A stretch of DNA of 64,000 bases from Diaporthe sp. PMI_573 (Eukaryota; Ascomycota; Sordariomycetes; Diaporthales; Diaporthaceae). Position 1 is the stretch's first letter. The number at the start of each line of letters is the position of its first letter. The stretch is from positions 372,001-436,000 of the forward strand of contig JAJTUP010000014.1 of the NCBI GenBank assembly GCA_021399435.1. The letters run 5' to 3'. The notes beneath the pieces are model-generated. The model was given only the letters and a program-made list of their open reading frames with translations. It had not been told where the DNA came from and did no database searches. A program made the translations under genes and the position numbers. Positions 47,078-57,490 of the stretch are shown piece by piece.

Positions 47078-47203
47078 CGGCGCGACTCACTCTGTATTGT
47101 TCAGGACGATGCCCAGGATTGGGAGCGCGAAGCAGCAAAGATGGCGCCTATCCTCGAAGCCGCGTATCTGACAATCGCCCCCACGGCAGCAAATAACGGG
47201 AGC
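47078..47203 (+). pseudogene. HET-domain fragment
   Basis: About 40 codons matching the core of the heterokaryon-incompatibility (HET) domain: SLCIVQDDAQDWEREAAKM, then EAAYLTIAPTAANNGS (usual forms are WIDSLCIIQDD-x-x-DW-x-x-E and YxxAxLTIAAT). The preceding and following parts of the domain are missing. HET proteins trigger cell death on non-self fusion; this remnant is inactive. Confidence 0.75.
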
Positions 47204-47605
47204 GTACGTACATTCTCCAATTATTTTTCTTCTTTGTTGAAGACACTGCGAGCTGAGAAAACCACTTCTTCTCTTTCTGTCGTCTCAGACCGTTAGGACG
47301 TGCAAAGATATTCGTATTTCCAAGACGCCCCTTGATTTACCAGGACTAACTCTGATACTTTGAAGCAAGGATTGTACCCGCGCGAAAGGGGTCATAAGCT
47401 TTGACGAATCTACATTACCTATTGCTATGGTTTGCTGTATCATTGCCGTGTACTATGGTTCGTCTTATCTACCATAGCCCATCCCATGATGAGTTGCCAG
47501 ATAGGTCACAATTGGCACCTTCACGGGGAACGGCTCCAGATCGATGAACCGCATTGTCCCTGTGTGACACCGACTATTCCTTCAAGTCCACAAAGCCAGA
47601 CGCTT
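47204..47605. other. Gap between HET relic and membrane-protein gene
   Basis: 400 bp, no gene seen. Confidence 0.45.
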
Positions 47606-48729
47606 CTACACGGGTAGCTCTGATATCCTCCCAGCGCCAACACCCAGCATCTCCACCGGCCTCTCGACGGCCTGCAATTCTCCTGGCGGCCTGATGGTGT
47701 CTAGCTCCCCTAGAGCCTCGGGTGGAACACGAGCTCCCTCGATCCCCATCTCGAGCCCCACAGGTTGTCCATCGGTGAGTTCTTCTGCTTGTAGATAGAT
47801 AGCCTTCCTGCGAGTCGGATCATAGCGCGTTCTCCGATCGGCTGCCGCAGCCTGCTCTCTCCGCTTCCTTCCGATGATGATGGCTGCTGTGATGCTCCCA
47901 AGAAGAAGGAGCCCTCCAAGGGCTACGCCCGTTGCAATTCCTGCGACGGCTCCTTGGCCCAGAGTGTTTGGACTCGACGACAACTCTCTCGGCTCATCCC
48001 GCCACTCCGGATCCCCGTCTGACCTCATTACCACTATTCCAGCAGCGGAAACCGTAGAATCCATGTCCCTTCCAGGATACAGGCTCGTGACGGTAGAGCC
48101 TGCTATAGTACTGGATACAGACCATCCTGATTCTACCCATTGAGACGTTGCAAGGATGCTGTAAACCCTCCCTGTAAATCCTGGGAGAGTTGCTTCCGAA
48201 TGGCAAGTTTCAGATTGATAAATGCCTGCCACAGAATAGCCGCTGCGTACTAATTCATCAGCAACCTCGTTACAGACACTGAGCACGGTTTCTGTCACAA
48301 TGGGGACCCTTTGCCCTTTTTTATGAACAGAATATTTGCTTACCGGGGACAGCATATTGCTGCTGTGGTTTCGCGGCTGCTTCCCTCTGTGTCCCTTTTG
48401 GCCGCGTCTTCATTGGTTCGACTGGCAATTTCTAGGCCAGCCCCATCCCACGTAAAAGCTATGTCATACCCTGATGGGCATACACCTGGAGAGTATTATC
48501 GGACTCCATATCCCGGTTGGAAATCGGATGCAGTCATGTAGTTCGGAGGGTAGCACCCAGAGGCAGTTATGTCTCCGTAAGTACGAATGGAGTAGGTTTC
48601 CGTGGAAGTCACAACCTCTACAGAGGATAAGTGTATTGCTGTACCAATAAGTACAATCAATGAGCGACAACCACTTCCGATTGGATTGTATCTCGTGGTT
48701 AATGGCCCAAGATTTGTGAATTCCTCCAT
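47606..48729 (-). pseudogene. Single-pass membrane protein with in-frame stop
   Basis: Fungal cell-surface protein of the type with a Cys-containing ectodomain, one membrane helix and a cytoplasmic tail. It starts at ATG 48729 (MEEFTNLGPLTTRY). The ectodomain has CYPPNYM, then YSPGVCPSGYDIAFTWDG and AICCPR, where a GTAAGC donor begins (about 48355). After the intron, TETVLSVCNEVADEL leads to TM helix VAGIATGVALGGLLLLGSI (about 47940-47880) and a tail starting KRREQ and ending at 47606. Between GYGVR and YSPGVCP sits a TAA codon in frame (48496-48498), where relatives usually read through (Y-Y-S-P-G). One nonsense change therefore truncates it before the membrane helix, unless it is a sequencing error. 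Confidence 0.68.
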
Positions 48730-49875
48730 CTCGTCATACTCCCCCTTGGGTATACTTCGTAATGTTTGAGGTCCGTGATCGAGCTTTATTTGGAGGGGTT
48801 GACTTTCCAGGGCGTTTTTGTGGGAACGTGTTATGGCCCAGGCACTTTTGTTGCTTGCCTACCTATATTATATATAATATAAAGTTCGGCCACCATAATC
48901 TTCCCTCTGTCAGCTGGCGTCACAATATTACGTGCTAGCCGTGGAGCTCAGCTTGGCGGTTTTGTAAAATGCCCAGCCTCAGGGCGTTATATTGAGGTCG
49001 TACAGTCTTAAGTCACTGCAGAGGTAATCTTCCTTTGCATAACAAAAAAGCAACATGAGCTGTCTCGAGTCGTCATTGGATCGGTTGGCGATCAGAGTCT
49101 ATAGGTCCACACCAGTTGACCTAGATCCTCGTGGGGCATTGTCAATCACATTATCCGGGCCGCTATGTAGATATCAACACAGCATATGCACCAGCTTTGC
49201 ATCTACAGACCGTGTATGCTGGCTCGGAGCAGCGGTCGATTCGTGTTCAAGTTTGTCCCTCGTTTATCATTTAAAAAGGCACTGCCATGGTTCATTTGCA
49301 AAGTCCGGCCAGAACAACACAGGCTGAAACAAGTCTTAACATCTGAGACCAGGACCGCCTCGCGCTAACAAGAAAGGGTTGTCGTCTACAAGTCTGACGG
49401 TTGAAGAATTGTTATGCAACCCAAAAGAAGGTCCTTTAGACGAGGCGGGTGAAACCGGCGTAAGGGCTGCCCAGGTGTCTTATTTTGCGTGACTTCCCTG
49501 TCATTAGCCTTTCTGTGGTTCGCAATGTAGATAGCTACTCAATGACTTGCACATGGCGTCAAGATCGTGGTACGGACAACAAGCATGCAAGATCTTGGTC
49601 CGCTTGTATCTCAAATCTCTCTGAGGGAGTTCACGCTCCCTGAAAAGGTCTTTTCTTGGCGCCCCGTGTATTGTTGCCCGTTGGCCTCTTCTGTCTCTCA
49701 ATGCGGCAATGACTGAGACCGACTAGTGTTGACTCATTCTCGGCCCATCGAGAATCATCCGTCAAAGTATAAGGCTGGAAGGCGTGGTCTCGTTCATTCT
49801 TGGTCGCAGGTGGCTTGAGCCATATCTTCGGTTGGTGATACATGGTAATCTCACGCCAATTTGCCACCTTGATCG
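48730..49875. other. Intergenic region
   Basis: 1.15 kb with an A/T-rich patch (tatattatatataatataaag, about 48864-48885). No gene is recognised. Confidence 0.45.
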
Positions 49876-50085
49876 ATGCTCACCAGGAATGGCAACACCC
49901 CGGGATTTGCTATCTCAAGAGGCACACCAATCCATCCTCTTATCAGGACACTTCTCGAGGCCAGAATTGATCCGGACGCAACCCTACAAGGAGCCACGCC
50001 GCTGAAGATGGCAGTGAAGATGCAAGGGTTCCGTTACGCGCCCATGGCAACAGATTGTCTCTTATTTATGGCGCCGGCCCATTAG
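49876..50085 (+). pseudogene. Ankyrin-repeat fragment
   Basis: About 70 codons with two ankyrin-like units (NTPGFAISRG, LIRTLLEARIDPDATLQG, ATPLKMAVKMQG). It ends at a stop and has no partner domain. Probably from the same decayed class of genes as 46550-46990. Confidence 0.55.
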
Positions 50086-50758
50086 TGAACTGCTCAAATG
50101 GAGGCTCGTTGTTGGACGTCGTGTCAACACGAAGGGGAGATTGACTGCAAGATTGGCTTTGGCGGCCTTATCCGCTTGAAGGAGGAGCATGGCGTGGGAT
50201 CACGGAAATATACGTTGGAGGACACAAGAACAACAAGCCTGTTGGTCGATAGGGAACAGAAGTCGCAAATGCAGGAAGAGTGGCAAATCAAGGGTCAGCG
50301 TCATGTGCGGTTACGCAATTCACCCCGGCACGGAGCGACAACTTCTTAGTTTTAAATTCGAGCATGTACGCTCTCGTTGTCGGACGATGACATTCATTTC
50401 GCCCGCCATCGGCAGTGTAATGCAAACCATGCCCACATCGTGCTAAGGGACTGGCCTGCTTACCGATTTTCTTCCGTTGACTATGCTGCATATGGTGTGA
50501 TTTGCATGTTTGCCCCCATAATCCTCCAGCAGGGGTCCTCTCTTGCAGATTGCTCGTTCTCAACTTGCATCCATGTTCCAAATCCAGCAACGTCGTTTTC
50601 TGGGACCTGGCTTTGCAAATTGCGCACTGCATAGGCCATTGATATTCAATTTTCACGTTTTCACAAAGAAGGAGACTACCCATAACGCTTCCTAGCGAGC
50701 TGAATCCGCCTCAGAAGTCTTCCCCGCAAAGGGCTTTGGCAAGTGCCCACACCGCCAT
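50086..50758. other. Upstream region of the MFS gene
   Basis: About 670 bp, with no supported coding region. Confidence 0.45.
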
Positions 50759-52742
50759 ATGGATCCTGAGAAAGACAAGAACTGTACCGACCAGACGGAC
50801 AACAGTGATGATGTGGTGAAAAAGGTGCCCTCCGATAGTGAAGCTCAAGATGCCATTATTTACCCCAACGTCTTCTGGACCTCGTGTGTGTCTTTTGGGG
50901 TGGCTTTGGGCCTCTTTCTGGTAACGAACTGATGAGCCCTGTAGCCCTTCTCGAACTACATTGCTAACAAAACCAATTATCTCAGGTCGGCTTGGATATG
51001 GTGCGTTCAAGAATGCTCATCTTGATGTGCTGGCTTGTTTCCTGGCTCTAGAGTGGAGGGAATGTGTCTTATAGCAACTTCTAATCGCTCCCGACAGACA
51101 ATCATAGCGACCGCTATCCCGAAAATCACCGAGGACTTCCCTGGTGTTAACCTCATCGGCTGGTACTCATCAGCCTTCTTCATATCTTTGGCTTGCACGC
51201 AGCCCTTTTGGTACGGCCCCTTACTTCTATTGACTCTCCAAAAGGTTATTGACACAAATGCCGTTTGGATGCTGTGCTAACTGGAACTCCTCAGGGGCAA
51301 GGTATATCCTTTCTTTTCCATCAAATATACCTTCCTTGTAGTCGTCTTCATATTCGGCGTGGGAGCATTAATCGGCGGTAAGCAGCCTTCACCTCACACC
51401 AACTCCCACATCTCAATGCTAAACCACTGTCTTGACCACAGGCCTCGCACCAAACAGCACAGTCCTAATCCTCGGCCGCGCAATCCTAGGCGCAAGCGCA
51501 GCCGGGATAGCAGCAGGCGGCTACGCAATCCTGGGCGTAACAGTCCGCCCGGGCCTCCGGCCCATATTCACAGGCCTCATCAACACAGTCTACAGCCTCG
51601 CCAGCGTCCTGGGCCCCATCCTCGGCGGCGCATTCACGCAGAGGTCGACATGGCGCTGGTGCTTCTATGTGAACCTGCCCGTCGCCGCCGCCTCCGCCGC
51701 AGTGATCCTGCTGCTGTTCCGGCCGCCTGCCCCCGGCCCGAGGACTAAGGTACCGATGAGGGAGAAGCTCTCGCACATGGACCCCGTCGGCATCGTCCTC
51801 GTGCTTGCTGCGCTGGTTTGCTTTACGCGTGCTGTCGAGGTGGCTGGCATCCATCGGGCGTGGGGCTCGGGTGAGGTTATTGGGCTCGTTGTTGGCTCGG
51901 GCGTCGCCGTTGTAGCCTTTGTGGTTTCGCAGTACCTTCAAGGCGACCATGCCCTCCTCGTGTCGTGCCTCGTGAGACAGCGTGGTGTCTACATGAGCAT
52001 GGGCTTTGGGTTCTTCCACGAGGGTGCCTTCTGCCTCCTGCTTTACTACATACCCATCTACTTCCAGGTCGTCGCAGGCATCACGCCCAGCGAGGCGGGC
52101 TTCCGCAATCTCCCCATGCTCATCAGCTGCGGCATTGGCTCAGCCTTGACTGGCTTCCTGGTATCCCGGTTTGGCTACTATACTCCGTTCATGGTCTGGG
52201 CCAGCGCCGGTGGATGTGTTGGGGCAGGCCTTATCTATACGCTCGACGAGACATCGCCCCCGGCACGGTGGATAGGCTATCAGGTTCTGGCTGGGCTCGC
52301 TCTGGGAAGCGGGCTGCCCCTCGGCATCATCGCCGGCCAGGCGGATGCCGAGCCCGAAGACCTCCCTTCCAGGACAGCCATGCTTCTGTGTAAGTACACT
52401 TTGACCCACCACAAAGTGTCGGTCACTAACACGCCCTCTGCACGCTCCTCAGTCTCCTTCTGTGTTGGCACCTCGACCTCTCTAGGAACAGGGCAGTCTG
52501 TCTTCAGCAACCTGCTGCTAAACCAGCTCCCTGTTCTTGCCCCCGGCGTCGACCCCATCACGGTTATCAACACGGGCGCCACCAACATCCGCAGTGTCTT
52601 CCATGCCGATTCCGTGCCAGGTATCATACAGGCATACCTGTATGCCTTGCGCGCCGTGTTCGCCGTGGTCGCAGCCTACGCCGGTGTTGCGGTCATGTTC
52701 GCGGCTGGTAGCAAGTGGAAACGGTTGAATTTGAAGGGATGA
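50759..52742 (+). CDS. MFS drug/metabolite efflux transporter (DHA2, 14-TM type)
   Basis: Plasma-membrane proton antiporter of the DHA2 family, 536 aa. Six exons: 50759-50920, 50986-51000, 51098-51210, 51295-51377, 51442-52389 and 52453-52742; phases agree. After a charged N-terminus, TM1 ends in [19 protein letters not shown], the family's LDxTIVxxALP motif C region, followed by [11 protein letters not shown] and a loop-2-type [23 protein letters not shown] and [21 protein letters not shown] (antiporter-type) come next. The second exon is only 15 nt and encodes VGLDM. Fungal members export toxins or drugs, often from secondary-metabolite clusters; here no cluster adjoins it. The substrate is unknown. 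Confidence 0.9.
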
Positions 52743-53084
52743 GGTGTACTGAGACCATCTACCGGAGGTCAATGATCGCGAACCATGGCTACAACTGGAC
52801 CCCTGCCAGGGCTCGTATAAGATGAGCGGTATTCATAGCTCAGCCGACAGACAGTACTGTGTCATGTTATGTTTTTCTTTTGCCAGGAGTATCTCCGTGG
52901 TCTTCTATGGGGCTACCACGCCGTAGGGCTCCAACATACTCCTCAGAAGAAAGACTTGCAAAACTCAGCACTGAGAAATGGTCACAGGGCCATGATAATG
53001 GACAGAGCATCTGGCGCCCAGAGGCGCTCGGGGTATCTTGTGAAATTATTGTCAGCAGAAGAAAAAGACTCCTCTTGCGCCCGC
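52743..53084. other. Convergent intergenic region
   Basis: 342 bp between the MFS and NOG2 stops. Nothing recognised. Confidence 0.55.
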
Positions 53085-55577
53085 TCATTGGAAGCTGTCA
53101 GGCTTCTTGGTACGTCGCGATGACCGCCTCGTTGGCGTCGGTGGCTCAGGCGCTTTCTTCGCCTCTTTCTTGGGCGCTGTCTTGGGCGCTGTCTTGGGCG
53201 CCTTCTTGGGCGCTTGCTTGGACGCCTTCACGGACGCAGGCACAGGTGCTGGTGCTGGCTCTGGCTCTTCCTCCTCGTCCTCCTCAACGGCCGCGCCACC
53301 ATCCTCAGCATCCTCAGCATCCTCAGCCTCTGGGGCGGCATCATCCTCGTCATCGTCCTCACCCGGGACCTCCGAGTCCGAGTCGTCAGAGATCTCAGGC
53401 TCGCTCGCATTGCTGAACCCATCGAACTCCTCCTCGGCGCCATCCTCCGGGCTGCTATCCTCTTCTACCGCCTTCTCTTCAGCATCTATGGAGTCCCTCT
53501 TGCGCTTCTTGGACACCTTCTCTGGCGCTTTCTGTTCGCCCTCGACAGTTGCATCCTCTTTGTCATCCCCTGCGACTGGTGGTGGCAAAAACCAGGGAAT
53601 TCGTCCGCGCACTGATCGATGTTAGCAATCTGGTTTCCTGACCATCAAGCTTTCGGCTCCACTTACTGAAATCGTTGAGCACCATCTTTGCCACACCGTC
53701 AACATCAGGCTCGCCACCTTTCAGCAGTCGGCCTCCTTTCCTGGCGAGAAGCTCCAGGAACAGGATATGGTCATCGTTCCAGTCACTAATCTCATATGTC
53801 TTTGCCATATGGTGCTTCTTGACCCGTTTCAGTACGGCTGGTATGTACTGCTCGGGATGTTCTACTCTCTCGACCCGCACAACACCTCGCAAGAGTAGCT
53901 GCTCCGGGGAGTCGTGGTGGTTCTGCGGCACGATTCCGGGACAGTCGATCAGGTATATCCTCTTCATCAGAGTGACATACTGCCACACTTTCGTCTCGCC
54001 AGGAATCGGTGCCACAGTGGCAACCTTCTTGCCTCTGAGGGTGTTGATGATCGAAGACTTCCCGGTGTTGGGGTACCCGACCAGCCCAACAGATAATTGT
54101 TTCCTGTCGGCATGGAGCTTTGAGAATTGTCGAAGAAGGTGGATTAATGAGCCCTTGCCAAATGGTTGGTTTACTGATGCCCGGAAGGCGGCTGTGGGGA
54201 AGTCCTTTTGAAGATGTTTTACCCATTGGGCCTGTTTGTCATCAGTCAGCAACAACGTCAGACAAAGACTGATCAACAGTATTCGAAATGAGCATTTCCA
54301 GCTCTTGTATATGTGCGCCTCTCGTACTAAGAAATCCACGGCGAAGGTGCTCGAAAGAACGAGATAGATTTCAACTCAAAATAGAGGTAAATCCAATCTC
54401 ACGATGGTCAACCAAAACGGTGACCATCTGTCCTCTCCGGCCGAAGCCAGAGATTCTGAGATGTGGAGTTGCTCTCCCCAAGCCGTAACGGCCAAATTCC
54501 ATCGTTTGGCATGAAGACGCCGGAAAATGACCTGACTAGGGTTGGGGGACTCCGAAGAGTCATGGGGAAAGAGCAAGACAGTTCAGCTTACAGCTACCGT
54601 TGTGGGGACCAAATCGCACTTGTTCAAGATGAACACGAGATGCTTGTGTGGTGCTTCCTCCTTGAGATACTTCTCAACAGACCGACAACGTGTTCCCAGA
54701 GGGTCGCGGGCGTCCAAGATATGCAGGATAACATCCGAGGAATCAATGACCTTGTCTGCATGTTGTTTGTCAGTTTCGCCGTAAGAATAGGAGTAAAGGG
54801 GGGAGGGATCGTACAAAGCTCATTCCAGATACGCTTGGACTGGCCCTTGTCGAAGATGGGCTCAATCGCCGTCGTCAACACACCCGAAGCTACTTGATCT
54901 CGACGAAGATCGCCAGCCTCGGCCTGCTCAGCTCCCAGCTCGCCACTCAACAGCTTAGCCTGCTCCAGCTGCTCGTTGTAGGTCTCAAGGCTCTTGACCG
55001 AGTCGCCCGCCAGCTCGTCAATGTTGCTGACGCTCAGCTTCACCCTCTTCCGGGATGACTTGGGCCCAAACACTTCCGCAAAGGGGGATGTCTCAACCGT
55101 CATCTTTGCCTGGTGCTGCTTGAGGCCGTTGACCCTGTTATCCTGGCCATCTCGGATCAAGCTCAGGGGCAGTTTGTTGCTCTTGAGCAGGACGGTATAC
55201 GGGTCCTTCTCCTTCTGTGTGATAGCCTCCCGGAAGGCACCGAGAGACTCCTGGCTGATAACTCTGCTGTTTGAGAACCATTTCCTGTTGGGCTCGACTC
55301 GGGCGGTTGGGGTTTCGCGGCTCTGGTAGCTGGCGGCCTTTGTGATCTCGCCCTTTGCATTTCGCTGCGCCTTGCCCTCCTTGAAGATGTTGAGCTGCTT
55401 GACCTTCTTTGCATCTCGGTAGAAGTTTTCGCTGGCGACGATGTCAGTCGGGCCAGGACAGGGAATGCGAGAAATCAAGAGATCCGGAAAGGCTTACCCT
55501 TTGATTTTGAAGGTTGCACCGCCTTCGGCCTTGCCATCGCGAACGCGGCGGCTCTTCTCCTTCTTGAAGTTGCCCAT
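53085..55577 (-). CDS. NOG2: Nucleolar GTP-binding protein 2 (NOG2)
   Basis: Circularly permuted GTPase needed for 60S ribosomal subunit assembly and export. It starts at ATG 55577 ([20 protein letters not shown]). The NOG2 N-terminal signature [14 protein letters not shown] follows a short intron. The G-motifs appear in permuted order: G4 [11 protein letters not shown]1 [10 protein letters not shown]2 around KVWQYVTL, and G3 DCPGIVP. The C-terminus is a long acidic and Lys/Ala-rich tail (about 53600-53085), common in fungal NOG2. Introns lie near 55490-55440, 54830-54750, 54588-54232 and about 53650-53600. The one after the G4 motif, about 357 bp, is unusually long for this window. Essential housekeeping gene; confident. 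Confidence 0.93.
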
Positions 55578-56153
55578 TCTCGCCTCTGACTTGCGCCGAC
55601 GACCTCGAAATCAAACAGGAGGAAACTGGTTGAACGTGGTCGTCAATCAGGGAGTTAAATGGCCAGTCGACCTCGCCGATCCTCTGCAGACCTCCTTTGT
55701 GTCCTCAAGAGTCGCAGGTAAGCAAGCGCCAGCGTGCAGAAGAAGTAGATATGGCGGTGCGAGGAATGTTACTGGAACGAGGAGCAGCGGGAGAAGAAAA
55801 AAAAGTTCGTAGCCTGCAGGGTCTAGTTGGAGACAGTGGGGCGGCTGGCATAGCTCCAGTCCCAAAGTTTTAGTGGGTCCTCGTTGGACAGGCTCGCTTG
55901 CTGGCAGGCATTGTCTCCCGTCAATTCAGAGCCGGAGTTGCATAAACCCGGCTCCGCCTGGGAAAATCTGGCTGGGGACCGGCTTAGAGCTATCTGCTCT
56001 GTATCCGATCCAAACATCATCGCCATTGCACGCTTCGCTTGGTTGATCGGCGGGGGCAGGACGGCAACAAACTCTCAACATTTTCCTGGACACTAGGACT
56101 GCACGTCCAATTCGCCTCAAATCGAGAAGAGGGCAGAACAACAGTCCTCAAAG
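55578..56153. promoter_or_regulatory. Divergent promoter between NOG2 and mS26
   Basis: 576 bp between two divergent start codons, both genes for ribosome production (cytosolic assembly and mitochondrial). No specific box could be assigned. Confidence 0.5.
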
Positions 56154-57119
56154 ATGGCGCCAACAATACCAAGAGCGCCACTGCGCTCCCTCTCCTCCGC
56201 CATCTTCCCATCCGCGACCTCGACGACATCCTCCACCCTCCGAGCATTCAGCACAACATCCCCCCGCCTCGAGGTCGACATCCCCCCCGAGTCCCCCCGC
56301 TTCATCAACCTCCCGGAGCTCCCCCAGTCCTCCGAGGACAAGCGCCCCCCAGTAAAGGGCGTGCTCCCCGTGCCCCGCGAGATCTTCCACCGGCGCAACA
56401 ACGGGGGCCACAAAATCCAGGCCGACTTCGTAGACCACACCGCTCCCCGGTCGCGCGCAGAGGTCGCAGGGGAGGCCCCCCGGTCGGATAGGGACGCGTG
56501 GAAGCGGGCGATCGCCGAGTCGCGGCGGAAGGCGCTGGCGGCGGGTATCGACAAGCTGTGGGTGCGCAAGAACACGCGCGAGGGGCGCGCCAAGCACCGC
56601 GCCGAGTCGCACAGGCAGCGGAACCTAGCCGCCGCAAACGCGCCGGAGGGCCTGGACGACGTGTTCACGCGGGGCACGGTGACGCAGGCGACGCTGGACA
56701 CAAAGGTCATCCGGGACCCGCACTACAGGGAGCGGCAGCTCGAGTCGCAGGCGCGGACGGCGGCGCTGCAGCAGGAGCGGTCCGAGGCGCGCAAGGACGC
56801 CATCCAGCGGCTGTACGTCGAGGCCGGCAGCTTCATCGTCAGCGAGGACGAGCTCGCGCGGAGGGTCGAGCAGATCTTTGCCGACGACCACTTCAAGTCG
56901 GTCGGGCAGTGGCGCGGCAAGATGAACTCGGAGAACGTGTGGGACCACTACGGCGCGCCCACCCCCATCAGGGCCATGTTTGCCAGCCTCAAGGGGACGA
57001 GCAAAAACGCCCTCAAGAGCTACGAGGCTGGGATCCAGTTCACCACGCAGCGCCAGAAGATGGTCGCTGGCGAGCTCACTGGTGGCGCTGTGTCTGCGGG
57101 GGGCGACAAGAAGCTGTAA
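56154..57119 (+). CDS. PET123: Mitochondrial small ribosomal subunit protein mS26 (Pet123-like)
   Basis: Mitochondrial ribosome protein, 321 aa, single exon. The N-terminus is Arg/Ser/Thr-rich with no acidic residues (a matrix-targeting presequence with a likely cleavage near residue 38, RAFSTTSPRLE). Then come the family's PPVKGVLPVPREIF motif, a long Arg/Lys/Glu-rich helical region (RAKHRAESHRQRNLAA, RQLESQARTAALQQER) and the conserved GAPTPIRAMFASL near the C-terminus. This pattern matches fungal PET123/mS26. The coding sequence is very GC-rich. Divergent from NOG2. Confidence 0.85.
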   Translation: MAPTIPRAPLRSLSSAIFPSATSTTSSTLRAFSTTSPRLEVDIPPESPRFINLPELPQSSEDKRPPVKGVLPVPREIFHRRNNGGHKIQADFVDHTAPRSRAEVAGEAPRSDRDAWKRAIAESRRKALAAGIDKLWVRKNTREGRAKHRAESHRQRNLAAANAPEGLDDVFTRGTVTQATLDTKVIRDPHYRERQLESQARTAALQQERSEARKDAIQRLYVEAGSFIVSEDELARRVEQIFADDHFKSVGQWRGKMNSENVWDHYGAPTPIRAMFASLKGTSKNALKSYEAGIQFTTQRQKMVAGELTGGAVSAGGDKKL

Positions 57120-57490
57120 GAACATAGGCACAGCAAGAAGAGGGAATCTCATGCCCAGGAGATGGACTTGTACAATAGCAATGCATCCAAGATCTTTAAC
57201 ATCCTGGTCAGTAAATTGGTGTACATGGGAAACGTATCAAGTGTAATCCGAAGTCCCGGTTGCTAGCTACAAATCCACAAATGCCCCCCTAACGCCTCTG
57301 ATTCGATGCAGTATGAAAAGAGAAATGCCGGCATTAGTCGCCCAGACTCGTTTTTAAGGGCAATCACCGTGGTCTAGATAGCGATTGATCTTCAGGCAGA
57401 TTCAGCGGCCGTATGCAATGAACGCTGCTTTGATGGTTCAACACGCTTTGAATCCCAGTCAGTCCTGTTAACCTGCTGCCCCGACGGCGA
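57120..57490. other. Convergent intergenic region
   Basis: 371 bp between the mS26 and ABC transporter stops. Nothing recognised. Confidence 0.55.

Noticed and set aside
53107..53625. 172-codon plus-strand frame rich in Ser
   Set aside because: Mirror image of the acidic Lys/Ala-rich NOG2 tail; low complexity only.
56498..57127. 209-codon plus-strand frame over mS26
   Set aside because: Frame-shifted shadow caused by the high GC content of the mS26 coding sequence.
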